From NCBI GenBank assembly GCA_045628945.1, contig JAZQQG010000002.1, forward strand, positions 1 to 30,273: DNA of 30,273 bases, written 5' to 3'. Below the pieces are notes generated by a model. The model saw only the letters and a list, made by a program, of their open reading frames with translations, was not told where the DNA came from and did no database searches. The translations under genes and the position numbers were made by a program. Position 1 is the first letter of the stretch. Every line of letters starts with the position of its first letter. This document shows, piece after piece, positions 15,322 to 23,450 of the stretch. The stretch comes from RGIG4034 sp045628945. Its GTDB lineage: Bacteria; Bacillota; Clostridia; Lachnospirales; Lachnospiraceae.

Positions 15322-16794
15322 ATGTTATTTAATTCATACGAATTTCTATTGTTTTTTCCGATTGTGGTAATCGTGAATTTTTTGCTGCCGCATCGGGTGC
15401 GCTATATTTGGTTGCTGGTAACCAGCTACTATTTCTATATGTGCTGGAATCCCAAATATGTTCTGTTACTTCTTGGCTCAACACTGATTACATACGTAAG
15501 CGGATTATTGATGGAGCGGATGTCGCATAAACGTTTGGTGGTTGCAGGAAGTTTGATTCTCAATCTTGGAATTCTGGTAGTGTTCAAGTACGCGAATTTT
15601 CTTACTTTAAACGGCAATCGGGTTTTGGAAAGAATCGGTATTGGCTATCGATTGCCCGTTCTGAGCCTGTTGCTTCCGGTTGGAATCTCTTTCTATATTT
15701 TTCAAGCGCTAAGTTATACGATGGATGTCTATCGCGGTGAGATTGCAGCGGAAAAGAATATTTTTCGGTATGCACTGTTTGTTTCGTTCTTTCCACAACT
15801 GGTGGCCGGACCAATTGAACGGTCTAAGGTATTGCTTCCTCAATTGAAATGTCGTCAGAACTATGATTTTGAACGTGTTAAGAACGGCCTGCTTCTGATG
15901 ATTTGGGGATTTTTCTTAAAACTGGTGATTGCAGATCGGATTGCGATGGTAGTGGATGAAGCCTACAATTTGGACAAGGGATACGGAGCAGGAATTCTCT
16001 TGTTGGCAACCTTCCTGTTTGCTTTTGAAATCTATTGTGATTTTGCAGGATATTCGGCAATTGCCATTGGAGCGGCCAAAGTCTTGGGGTATTCCTTGAC
16101 CGAGAACTTCGATAGCCCGTATCTTGCTTCTTCTGTACAGGATTTCTGGAGAAGATGGCACATTTCCTTGACGAGATGGTTCCGAGATTATTTGTATATT
16201 CCGTTGGGGGGAAATCGAAAGGGAGCAGTGCGGCAATTTCTGAATCTGATGATTGTTTTTCTGCTAAGTGGTTTATGGCATGGAGCGCAGTGGAGCTTCG
16301 TGGTATGGGGCGGTCTGAACGGATTCTACCTGGTAGTGGAAGCGGTTTTGGGGCGAATTCGTAAGAAACATACTACAGAGGGCGGCGCGGGCAAACGCCA
16401 TGGCGAGAATCCCTTCGGTAAGGCGGTTCGAATCGTATGGACCTTTATTCTGGTGGATTTTACCTGGTTGTTTTTTGCGGCCGGATCGTTGTCAAATTCT
16501 ATCATCATTCTGAAACGAATTGGTAAGGGAATCGGTCATTGCGTTGAGGATCTCCTTCAAATCAATATGCCGGGGATGTCTCAGAAACAGTGGATTGTGT
16601 TAGCGGCGGCGCTGTTCATTATGGTTCTTGCCGATGTGGTAAAATATCTTGGCGGAAGCATTCGCATGAAACTTATGAAGTGCTTTTTTGTGTGGCGATG
16701 GCTTGTGGTAATCATTGCAATTCTTGCGATTTTGGTGTTTGGAGTCTACGGTAGCGGTTATCGAGAAGCAAACTTCTTATATTTTCAATTTTAA
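15322..16794 (+). CDS. MBOAT family membrane O-acyltransferase (AlgI/DltB-like)
   Basis: The 490-residue polytopic protein starts with MLFNSYEFLLFFPIVV, near-diagnostic for AlgI-type MBOAT proteins, and continues with LLPVGISFYIFQALSYTMD, FFPQLVAGPIER and DFWRRWHISLTRWFRDYLYI. The catalytic histidine is in LLSGLWHGAQW. These proteins pass acyl groups, usually acetyl, across the membrane to a glycan-modifying partner. GGGAG precedes the start. Its stop codon overlaps the ribosome binding site of the SGNH gene, so the two are tightly coupled. Together with the preceding glycosyltransferase they should decorate a cell-surface polymer; which polymer is unknown. Confidence 0.95.
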   Translation: MLFNSYEFLLFFPIVVIVNFLLPHRVRYIWLLVTSYYFYMCWNPKYVLLLLGSTLITYVSGLLMERMSHKRLVVAGSLILNLGILVVFKYANFLTLNGNRVLERIGIGYRLPVLSLLLPVGISFYIFQALSYTMDVYRGEIAAEKNIFRYALFVSFFPQLVAGPIERSKVLLPQLKCRQNYDFERVKNGLLLMIWGFFLKLVIADRIAMVVDEAYNLDKGYGAGILLLATFLFAFEIYCDFAGYSAIAIGAAKVLGYSLTENFDSPYLASSVQDFWRRWHISLTRWFRDYLYIPLGGNRKGAVRQFLNLMIVFLLSGLWHGAQWSFVVWGGLNGFYLVVEAVLGRIRKKHTTEGGAGKRHGENPFGKAVRIVWTFILVDFTWLFFAAGSLSNSIIILKRIGKGIGHCVEDLLQINMPGMSQKQWIVLAAALFIMVLADVVKYLGGSIRMKLMKCFFVWRWLVVIIAILAILVFGVYGSGYREANFLYFQF

Positions 16795-16805
16795 GGAGGG
16801 GAATG

Positions 16806-17741
16806 ATGAAAAGATTACAAAAAATAGTCGGAACCGTCCTGTTTCTCCTGCTTCTTGGATTTTGCATTGGTGGAGTTTCACGATACCTTCGTCCGAAAAT
16901 GTCAGATTTCTATCGTGAGAAGGAGTATGACGCAGTTTTCTTCGGAACGAGTGAGTGCTATTGTACACTGGATCCGGCGGTGTTCGATGAATATGGATTG
17001 AAGACGTATAATCGCGGAATGCCGGTGCAGACGATGGGGTTTACTTACTATTACGTTAAAGATGCTCTGGAGCATGCCAAAATTGACCGAGTGGTTGTGG
17101 AGGTGTTTGGAATGTCTTTTGCACCGGAACGATACGACGACCTCGAAAATGCAGATAGCTCACTGAATAAGATGCGTGACTCTGCTACGAAGTGGCAGGC
17201 GGTTCGGGAGTTGATGCCGAAATCGCAATGGACAGAGTATTGTTTTCCGTTAGATAAGTACCATGGAGAGTGGGAGAAAAAAGAATATCCGTCTTTTCAT
17301 GCTTTTTTGAAAGACCTGAAGACGAAGTATAAGGTGGATGTCGACCGGGGATATCAAGGCTCTGACTCAAGTATTCCCTTTGAATATGCGAGTCCGGAGA
17401 TTCGTATGGATGAGAATAGAGCAGTGCTTTATGAGCGAAATGTGGACTATTTAAATCGAATCTATGCTTTGTGCCGGAAATATGATACAGAACTGATTCT
17501 TGTCCGGGCACCGGTTCCCTGCTACTGGTTGATTGTCGAGGAGGCAAACTCCATTCAGGATTGGGCGGATGAGCATGATGTTATTTTCTATAATTATTAT
17601 CAATATGTGGAGGAGATTGGTTTCGATGCAAACACGGACAGCGTGGACGGCGGAGAGCATCTGAATACGATTGGAGCAAGGAAGGTATCCAGACATCTTG
17701 CATCGTTTCTTGCAGAACGAAAGCGGACAGAAATACGATAG
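16806..17741 (+). CDS. SGNH-type acyltransferase partner of MBOAT
   Basis: The 311-residue protein has one N-terminal membrane anchor (about 8-24) and an outer domain with SGNH/GDSL features: FFGTSECY with Ser49 as likely nucleophile, and DGGEHLNTIGA with D281 and H285 as the acid-base pair. Proteins of this type (compare DltD, AlgJ/AlgX) receive the acyl group from MBOAT and place it on the outer polymer. The first ATG at 16803 is only three bases from AAGGAGG (16793-16799); the second at 16806 has better spacing, so I start there. The gene is followed by a shared bidirectional terminator. The family call rests on motifs and on its MBOAT neighbour. Confidence 0.78.
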   Translation: MKRLQKIVGTVLFLLLLGFCIGGVSRYLRPKMSDFYREKEYDAVFFGTSECYCTLDPAVFDEYGLKTYNRGMPVQTMGFTYYYVKDALEHAKIDRVVVEVFGMSFAPERYDDLENADSSLNKMRDSATKWQAVRELMPKSQWTEYCFPLDKYHGEWEKKEYPSFHAFLKDLKTKYKVDVDRGYQGSDSSIPFEYASPEIRMDENRAVLYERNVDYLNRIYALCRKYDTELILVRAPVPCYWLIVEEANSIQDWADEHDVIFYNYYQYVEEIGFDANTDSVDGGEHLNTIGARKVSRHLASFLAERKRTEIR

Positions 17742-17775
17742 TGGTCTATGAATCAAACCAGATAATTGGAACAAC

Positions 17776-17806
17776 AAAAGCCCTTTTCCGTATGGAAAGG
17801 GCTTTT
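17776..17806. terminator. Bidirectional intrinsic terminator
   Basis: AAAAGCCCTTTTCC (17776-17789) pairs with GGAAAGGGCTTTT (17794-17806), with a one-base bulge and a GTAT loop. The A-run on one side and T-run on the other allow termination in both directions. It lies between the convergent SGNH gene (+) and metallopeptidase gene (-). Confidence 0.9.
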
Positions 17807-17819
17807 GAATTGTTGCAGA

Positions 17820-18938
17820 TCAGTATTCGTCCGGTAGGAGCAGCTCCTCAATGATTCGGCTGGCTTCGGCGGCATCACAACCGTGAAGATAGATGTCGGC
17901 AAGCGCTTCCGCAACTGTCTCGGGATAGGAGATTCCACCGTCGGACTGTATGCCTTTTGCATAGCCGGAAATGGAACCGCAGAAGTCCTCATAGGTACCG
18001 GCGTGGGTGACAGACCATTTCGCATAGGCTTCTTCCAAGAGTGCTTTTGAGAAGGTCTGGTTGGCGGACAATTTGTCCGTAATGTAGTAAGAGAACGGGT
18101 CCTGATTGTCTTCGGTAATGTAGTAGACATTCGTATATCCGAGATGCTGCATTTCGACCGCATTTAATACCTGGTGTCCTAACTCATGAACCACAAGCGT
18201 TGTGATATCCGTTCCTTCCGGCCAGTGACCGGAGGCAACGCCTTCGTCACATTTTCGCAACAGGATGTCGCGCTTCAAGAAATTGTTGGCATCCAATAGA
18301 ATCTGATGCTTGACCACAAAGGGGACAATGGCAAAGGATCCGTTAATCACGTATTCGATCGTATTGGTTAAAGCAAGGTGCCCGGTCGATGCACTGTTCA
18401 GATTGGCCAGGGTCAGGTTCGTCAGGGTGCCTTGCAGAATCGGATAGGTGGAGTACATATAGTCGACGGCACGTTCTACATCCCGGGCAGTCTCGAGGTC
18501 CATCTCGCCTAAGTTTACGGCAAAGATGCCATATTCATCCTGAAGACGAAGCTCGATTGCCTTCACTTCCGGGTTATCGTAACGTAACCGTTGTTCCTCT
18601 CCATACTGTACAAGAGCAAGCCTGGCAGCCGCGAGGTTCTCGATATAGGCATCTAAGAGGATTTCGTGCTCGATGACCGTTGTTTTCTTTTGACTCAGGT
18701 CCCCGATGTTCCATTCGCCCGGATTGGAATCCGGTACTTCGGGAGACGAATCCGGAGAAGTTTCATCGGGGGAATCCGGTGCTGTTACGGTCAATTCGGA
18801 GTTTGGAGAAGCAACCGTGCTGGCGGGTGCCGGTACCGGTTTTCTTGGGAAAAGGTACAGGCATAAGGCAATCGCGGCGAGAAGTCCGATAATGACCGTT
18901 AACAACACAAGCAATAGGGTTTGTTGTTTTTTATTCAT
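17820..18938 (-). CDS. Membrane-anchored zinc metallopeptidase-like protein
   Basis: The 372-residue protein has an N-terminal membrane helix (about 7-30), a Pro/Ser/Thr/Asp-rich linker (32-80) and an outer domain with the zincin motif HELGH at 251-255. A downstream AEALADIY helix (E344, D348) fits the third zinc ligand of gluzincin-type peptidases. It should be a surface protease, though family and substrate are unrecognised and activity is unproven. Its ATG overlaps the preceding gene's stop by one base (TAATG), so translation of the pair is coupled. A bidirectional terminator follows. The linker resembles that of its partner, pointing to a shared place at the cell wall. Confidence 0.8.
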   Translation of the reverse strand: MNKKQQTLLLVLLTVIIGLLAAIALCLYLFPRKPVPAPASTVASPNSELTVTAPDSPDETSPDSSPEVPDSNPGEWNIGDLSQKKTTVIEHEILLDAYIENLAAARLALVQYGEEQRLRYDNPEVKAIELRLQDEYGIFAVNLGEMDLETARDVERAVDYMYSTYPILQGTLTNLTLANLNSASTGHLALTNTIEYVINGSFAIVPFVVKHQILLDANNFLKRDILLRKCDEGVASGHWPEGTDITTLVVHELGHQVLNAVEMQHLGYTNVYYITEDNQDPFSYYITDKLSANQTFSKALLEEAYAKWSVTHAGTYEDFCGSISGYAKGIQSDGGISYPETVAEALADIYLHGCDAAEASRIIEELLLPDEY

Positions 18939-20143
18939 TAGCGGGCCTCAATCGTGATGTCTAAGAAGGCTTCCAGGTCTTCCAAGGTGTAGAGATGTTC
19001 CGTGTAGAGATCGATGAAATAGATCCAATCCCCGAAGCCGGTGTCGGTTGCGATATCGAGGCGCTGCCATTCCACGCCGTCTTCGGTCTTGCGGGATTCC
19101 ACCAGATAGAAGGTGCGGTTTCCGCGGGTAATGGTTTCGATGGTACAACCGTCGAAATAGCCGTTGTAAAAAAGGAAATTGTAGGCTCCGGATTCGTAGA
19201 CCTCAACGGTGACATCAATGATATCGAAGTCATTGGTAAGCAGGGAATCGCTATAGTACCATTTCGCGTCACTGACGTAGGTCTCACCCGATGCGAAGAA
19301 AATCGGGGGCACTTTGTAGGTGAGCGCAAAGGTATCCGTGGTAATGGTCATGCTCTCCACCTGTTCGCCTACATCCTGGCGATATGCCAATGCATAATAT
19401 TCGTCGGCGGTGGTATCGTCGGCGGTGGTTGCAGATACATTTTTCAACAGGAGCGCAACCACATTCAGATAGTCGGTTTCGGTAAGGGTCGGAGAAAAAA
19501 TCGCCATCTGACCTGCAAAACTGTGTCCGTCATCGAGGCGAACACGGAATACAGCGGTATCATCGCCCAACAGGTCGATTCGGAAGTTCAGAATCTCAAT
19601 GCCGTCGACGGTGTTCGCTTTGGCGTCGGTGGTCATAATTGCACCTGCGGCGAGGGCCTTTTCGGTAAGAATCGACGGATCGGCTCTGAATTCATCAAAA
19701 CGGGCATTGTCCTCTTCGATAATGGCAATTTTCATCTGGAACACATCGGGCATAGCGATGATGATTCCAATCTCATCGGAGAAAAGAACATCGCATTCCT
19801 TCGGAATCATGAATTGGAAGCCCTTGGTAACGAGGGGCGTTCCGGCATCCGTAGAGACCGTGGGAACCGTCGGAGTATCGGGTTCTTCTTTTGCAGGGTC
19901 CTGCGGGGTATCGGGTTCTTCTTTACCCGGAGCATCCGGTGTGTCCGGGTCCTCCTTGCCCGGAGTATCCGGTACGGGGAGATCGGTAGGCGTATCCGGG
20001 GTCAGGGTGGTCTGCGGGGGAGCGGCAACGGGTTTTGGCCCCTTGATTAAGCGAATCATCAGAAGTACAATGATGACCAACAAAAGGGTAATTACCGTGA
20101 CCAATCCGGCCACCAGTATGTGAAAGCGTTTCTTTTCGTTCAT
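18938..20143 (-). CDS. Membrane-anchored protein with Pro/Thr-rich repeat stalk
   Basis: I do not recognise this 401-residue protein. It has a short basic N-terminus, a membrane helix (GLVTVITLLLVIIVLLMI), then a stalk of about 60 residues built from repeats like PDTPGKE and KEEPDTP, and a soluble outer domain of about 270 residues. The C-terminal region is acidic and aromatic and holds no cysteine-based or catalytic motif that I can see. GAGGAGG before the ATG at 20143 sets the start; the longer frame to 20200 crosses the promoter. It is coupled to the metallopeptidase gene by a TAATG overlap, so it could be that enzyme's partner or substrate. Confidence 0.75.
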   Translation of the reverse strand: MNEKKRFHILVAGLVTVITLLLVIIVLLMIRLIKGPKPVAAPPQTTLTPDTPTDLPVPDTPGKEDPDTPDAPGKEEPDTPQDPAKEEPDTPTVPTVSTDAGTPLVTKGFQFMIPKECDVLFSDEIGIIIAMPDVFQMKIAIIEEDNARFDEFRADPSILTEKALAAGAIMTTDAKANTVDGIEILNFRIDLLGDDTAVFRVRLDDGHSFAGQMAIFSPTLTETDYLNVVALLLKNVSATTADDTTADEYYALAYRQDVGEQVESMTITTDTFALTYKVPPIFFASGETYVSDAKWYYSDSLLTNDFDIIDVTVEVYESGAYNFLFYNGYFDGCTIETITRGNRTFYLVESRKTEDGVEWQRLDIATDTGFGDWIYFIDLYTEHLYTLEDLEAFLDITIEAR

Positions 20144-20173
20144 TTTTATCCTCCTCGATTGGAAATTGTATCT

Positions 20174-20202
20174 ATTATAGCAAAAAAAGAACCATATCAA
20201 AA
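20174..20202 (-). promoter_or_regulatory. Promoter of the stalk protein/metallopeptidase pair
   Basis: On the minus strand TTTTGA (20197-20202) and TATAAT (20174-20179) are 17 bp apart with a T-rich spacer. The -10 is perfect; the -35 is moderate, with TTGATA two bases further in as an alternative. It lies about 30 bp ahead of the start at 20143. Confidence 0.65.
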
Positions 20203-20207
20203 GAGGG

Positions 20208-20237
20208 TTGAAGGCAAGCGTTGAAATAGAGTATGAT
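20208..20237 (+). promoter_or_regulatory. Probable promoter of the GT4 gene
   Basis: TTGAAG (20208-20213) and TATGAT (20232-20237) are 18 bp apart, about 35 bp ahead of the start at 20272. It is divergent from, and only a few bases away from, the promoter of the stalk-protein gene. Confidence 0.5.
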
Positions 20238-20271
20238 GGAAACGGATTTACAATAAGGAGACAAGAACGAT

Positions 20272-21357
20272 ATGAAGATTGTTTTTGTGGGAATGACGAT
20301 GGGAAAGGGTGGCGCCGAGCGCGTCATCAGTACCTTATGCAATCGTTGGAAAAGAACAGAGGATGAGCTATGCATCGTCACCTGCCTGGACGGGGACTCC
20401 AGTTACCCGCTTCGGGAGGGCGTGACGCATCAGAGTCTGATTCCGGCTTCGGATTATTATACCCTCGGCAAAAAGAAAACCCTCGGTCCGATTATTCGTC
20501 GTTACCGCGAAGCAATGAAGGAACTGAAACCGGATCTGATTATTACTTTTTTGACAGAACCCTGTATTGTCGCAGCACTGTCGAAACGTCATGTGAAAGC
20601 CAAGGTAATCGGTTCCGAGCGAAGCAATCCCTATTATCAGTACCGCAGTCGTCTGATGAAGACTGCCGTGAACTGGGCTTACGGGAAATTGGACGGCTTC
20701 GTTTTTCAGACGAAGGGGGCGAAGGCCTTCTTTGGCAAAAAAGTACAGAAGAAGAGTGTCGTAATCGGCAATCCGGTCAATGAGTCCGTGAGTGCGCTTC
20801 AGGCAACCCGCAGAAATCCTACGGAACTGGTGGCGGTCGGACGATTTACGCCCGAAAAAAATTACCCGATGCTCATCGAGGCAATGGAACGGGTGGTTGC
20901 CGCCGGACAGCGTCCTATGCTTCATATCTATGGTCGTGTGGAGGAGAAGCTTGGAATCGGTGCGCTGATTGCCGAGAAAAACCTTGAGAATTATGTTGTG
21001 TTCGAGGGGGAGCGGGATGATGTGCATCAAAAGATCCGGGATGCCGGCTTATTCTTACTGCCCTCGAAGTCGGAGGGGCAGCCGAATGCACTGATGGAGG
21101 CCATGGCCATGGGAATGGCGGTTGTGGCTACGGATTGTCCTTCGGGAGGACCCGCGGAGTTGATTCGAAACGGCGTAAACGGGTTGTTAGTAGAGAATGA
21201 GAATGCACAAGCTTTTGCAGAGGCAATTCTTCGGTTGCTTACGCATCCGGAAGAAGCGGAGTCCATGGGAAAACAGGCTCGTAAAACCATGGAGGCTTAC
21301 ACCGTGGACGCAATCTGTGACCGCTGGAGTCAATATATAGAAGACGTATTGGCCTGA
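20272..21357 (+). CDS. GT4 family glycosyltransferase
   Basis: The 361-residue cytoplasmic enzyme has the GT-B fold of family 4. The N-terminal loop MGKGGAERVI is the usual acceptor-side signature, and VAVGRFTPEKNYPMLIEA with SEGQPNALMEAMAMG (the E-x7-E motif) forms the donor site, followed by GGPAELIRNGVNGLLVE. Such enzymes build cell-surface polysaccharides or glycolipids from nucleotide sugars. AAGGAG (20255-20260) precedes the ATG. It stands alone on the + strand; its 3' end overlaps the convergent CYTH gene by 28 bp. The sugar and acceptor are not readable from sequence. Confidence 0.93.
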   Translation: MKIVFVGMTMGKGGAERVISTLCNRWKRTEDELCIVTCLDGDSSYPLREGVTHQSLIPASDYYTLGKKKTLGPIIRRYREAMKELKPDLIITFLTEPCIVAALSKRHVKAKVIGSERSNPYYQYRSRLMKTAVNWAYGKLDGFVFQTKGAKAFFGKKVQKKSVVIGNPVNESVSALQATRRNPTELVAVGRFTPEKNYPMLIEAMERVVAAGQRPMLHIYGRVEEKLGIGALIAEKNLENYVVFEGERDDVHQKIRDAGLFLLPSKSEGQPNALMEAMAMGMAVVATDCPSGGPAELIRNGVNGLLVENENAQAFAEAILRLLTHPEEAESMGKQARKTMEAYTVDAICDRWSQYIEDVLA

Positions 21358-21845
21358 GCCAGACGGGAATTGTGATAACGTTTGTCTAAGGAGACATCCT
21401 GGGCAAACCAATCCGGCATCAAGAGAGCGTTGGCGCATTCCTCGTCGGGAAATTCAATCTCGGCAATGATAAGAGGAGCAAGGTCTCCCTCAAAGACATC
21501 CAACTCAATGGTGAGCTTGGTGTCCGCAGCAGGGGTGTAGCCTTCCCGATAGCGGGGATTCGTTAAGGGAATCCGGTATCTTCTTTTACGAATGATGTTG
21601 CCGTCGCACTTGGGAAGCAGGTGCTCGTAGGATTCCTGATTCAGAGGAAGATTGTATTCTTCTCGGGCAATCATTCCGGAGCCTTTATAGGTCATATAGT
21701 ATTCCTCATCGCTTCGACGAATGCGAACCACCGGGTGGGTGTTCAGATACCCCTGCTCAATCAGATGGCTGGGGTATTGGGCCAGGTTTGCGGGCAATTC
21801 GGAAACGGTGTATTTTCTTTCGATTTCCATAGAGGGGTGCGACAT
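21330..21845 (-). CDS. CYTH domain (triphosphate tunnel) protein
   Basis: The 171-residue protein is a single CYTH domain. The opening EIERKY gives the ExExK signature, and VVRIRR, YYMTYKG, KLTIELDVFEG and IIAEIEF are the charged strands that line the triphosphate tunnel. Members hydrolyse tripolyphosphate or nucleoside triphosphates, or cyclise ATP, with a metal ion; small stand-alone bacterial forms are usually called inorganic triphosphatases. AAAGGAG precedes the ATG at 21845. Its promoter is divergent from that of the DJ-1 gene, and its last 28 bp overlap the convergent GT4 gene. The exact substrate is uncertain. Confidence 0.9.
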   Translation of the reverse strand: MSHPSMEIERKYTVSELPANLAQYPSHLIEQGYLNTHPVVRIRRSDEEYYMTYKGSGMIAREEYNLPLNQESYEHLLPKCDGNIIRKRRYRIPLTNPRYREGYTPAADTKLTIELDVFEGDLAPLIIAEIEFPDEECANALLMPDWFAQDVSLDKRYHNSRLAQANTSSIY

Positions 21846-21914
21846 GAGGGGTGCTCCTTTACTCAGAGATTGGGATGCAGAGCCGGAACATGCAAGCTCC
21901 GTATCTGTGTCATT

Positions 21915-21943
21915 ATTATAACGCGCGAAGAGGCGGCATTCAA
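21915..21943 (-). promoter_or_regulatory. Promoter of the CYTH gene
   Basis: On the minus strand TTGAAT (21938-21943) and TATAAT (21915-21920) are 17 bp apart, about 70 bp ahead of the start at 21845. Its -35 lies one base from the -35 of the divergent DJ-1 promoter. Confidence 0.78.
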
Positions 21944-21944
21944 G

Positions 21945-21973
21945 TTGCTTGCAGGGCCAAAGTCGCGTATAAT
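21945..21973 (+). promoter_or_regulatory. Promoter of the DJ-1/ArsP_2 operon
   Basis: TTGCTT (21945-21950) and TATAAT (21968-21973) are 17 bp apart, about 38 bp ahead of the start at 22011. It is back to back with the CYTH promoter. Confidence 0.78.
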
Positions 21974-22010
21974 GGAAAACGTGGCATTGGCCGCGAAGGA
22001 GGCAGAACAG

Positions 22011-22562
22011 ATGAAAAAATTAGCAATCCTGTTGGCAGACGGTTTTGAAGAAATCGAAGGCTTGACGGTAGTGGATCTTACACGTCGTGTGGGACTCGAG
22101 ATTACCATGGTGTCGATTATGGGACGTAAGGAAGTGGTAAGCTCTCATAATATCACGGTGGTGGCGGATGCACTGTTTGAGGAGATGGACTTCGATGCAG
22201 TGGATATGCTGGTGCTTCCCGGTGGCGGCCCCGGAACGAAGAATCTGAAGGCGCATGCCGGTGTGTCGGCGCTTTTAGACCGCTTCTATGACGAAAAAAA
22301 GGATCTTGCGGCAATCTGTGCAGCTCCCAGTATTTTGGGCGCAAAGGGGTTCTTAAGGGGACTGCCGGCCTGTGTATTCCCGGGGTTTGAATCGGAGATG
22401 ATCGGTGCGAAGTTAAATGAACTGCCGGCCAATGTGACCGAGCATATCATTACCGGTCGCGGCATGGGGTGTTCGACGGATTTTGCATTGGCAATCGTTG
22501 CGCATTGTATGGGGCAGGAGGTTGCCAAGGATTTGGCAGGGAAAATTCTTTTTGAGCGATAG
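22011..22562 (+). CDS. DJ-1/PfpI family protein
   Basis: The 183-residue cytoplasmic protein has the DJ-1 fold: KLAILLADGFEEIE with the conserved glutamate near residue 15, MLVLPGGGPGT, and the nucleophile elbow AAICAAP with Cys103. DJ-1 relatives in bacteria are linked to oxidative or carbonyl stress and include deglycase-like or thiamine-related proteins; the true activity is uncertain. AAGGAGG (21996-22002) sets the ATG at 22011; the longer frame upstream crosses the divergent promoters. The next gene follows after eight bases, so it shares an operon with a metal-exporter-like protein. Confidence 0.93.
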   Translation: MKKLAILLADGFEEIEGLTVVDLTRRVGLEITMVSIMGRKEVVSSHNITVVADALFEEMDFDAVDMLVLPGGGPGTKNLKAHAGVSALLDRFYDEKKDLAAICAAPSILGAKGFLRGLPACVFPGFESEMIGAKLNELPANVTEHIITGRGMGCSTDFALAIVAHCMGQEVAKDLAGKILFER

Positions 22563-22570
22563 GGGATTCT

Positions 22571-23443
22571 ATGAATTGGGATACAATGGCGGATATACTG
22601 ATTGATACAGGTCTGGACCTGCTTCGATTATTACCGTTTCTTTTTCTGGCATATCTGATGATGGAGGTGCTGGAACATAAAATGAACAATAAGCTGCGTC
22701 TGTCCATTCGGCGTGCGGGCTATGCGGGACCGGCGGTGGGCGCTGTGCTCGGCGTTGTACCGCAGTGCGGTTTTTCGGCAGCGGCAGCGGGATTATATTC
22801 CGGTAAGATTATTACCATGGGAACGTTGCTTGCCATCTTCTGGTCGACTTCGGACGAGATGCTTCCGATTTTTCTGTCGAACCTGTCGGAGGGCACGATT
22901 ACGGTTCCGACGATTCTGCTGATTCTTGGAATCAAGGTCGGGATCGGAATGGTATTCGGTTTTCTGGTGGATTTCATTATCAAGGGCCGTGAGCATATGA
23001 CCGAGAAGGGAGCGATTCACGATCTCTGTGCGCAGGAAAAATGCAATTGCGAACGGGGAATTCTTAAGCCTGCAATCCTGCATACCGTGAAGGTAGCATT
23101 GTTTATCGCACTGGTATCGCTTGCATTGAATGTGGTAATTGAACTGGTGGGAGAACAGACCCTTGCCGGCTTGATTCAGAATCGAGTGATTTTGGGACCG
23201 ATTCTTGCTTCCGTTGTCGGTCTGATTCCGAACTGCGCAGCCAGCGTGTTGCTGACGGAGCTCTATCTGTCGGGGATTTTGTCTTTTGGAAGTATGATGG
23301 CGGGACTTCTCGTTGGTGCAGGAGTTGGCTTAATCGTACTCCTTCGCACCAACAAGAATATGAGAAACAATCTTCGAATTATTGCGATTCTCTACGGGGT
23401 CAGCGTAGGCTGCGGAATCGTGATGAATCTGTTGCCGTTTTAG
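22571..23443 (+). CDS. ArsP_2-like putative heavy-metal/manganese exporter
   Basis: The 290-residue membrane protein looks like the family often labelled putative arsenic efflux protein or manganese transporter. Two halves repeat: GVVPQCGFSAAAAGLYSGKIITMGTL near the N-terminus and GLIPNCAASVLLTELYLSGILSFGSM near the C-terminus, each with a proline-x-cysteine in the membrane. The middle cytoplasmic loop holds a CAQEKCNCE cluster that could bind metal. A GGGG-rich binding site lies directly before the ATG, eight bases behind the DJ-1 stop. Pairing with DJ-1 suggests a role in metal or thiol stress. It is convergent with the next gene, seven bases apart. The transported ion is not known. Confidence 0.85.
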   Translation: MNWDTMADILIDTGLDLLRLLPFLFLAYLMMEVLEHKMNNKLRLSIRRAGYAGPAVGAVLGVVPQCGFSAAAAGLYSGKIITMGTLLAIFWSTSDEMLPIFLSNLSEGTITVPTILLILGIKVGIGMVFGFLVDFIIKGREHMTEKGAIHDLCAQEKCNCERGILKPAILHTVKVALFIALVSLALNVVIELVGEQTLAGLIQNRVILGPILASVVGLIPNCAASVLLTELYLSGILSFGSMMAGLLVGAGVGLIVLLRTNKNMRNNLRIIAILYGVSVGCGIVMNLLPF

Positions 23444-23450
23444 TGGCGGA

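Noticed and set aside
18995..20050. Long plus-strand open frame opposite the stalk-protein gene
   Set aside because: No domain or binding site; the minus-strand gene has a signal anchor, binding site and promoter.
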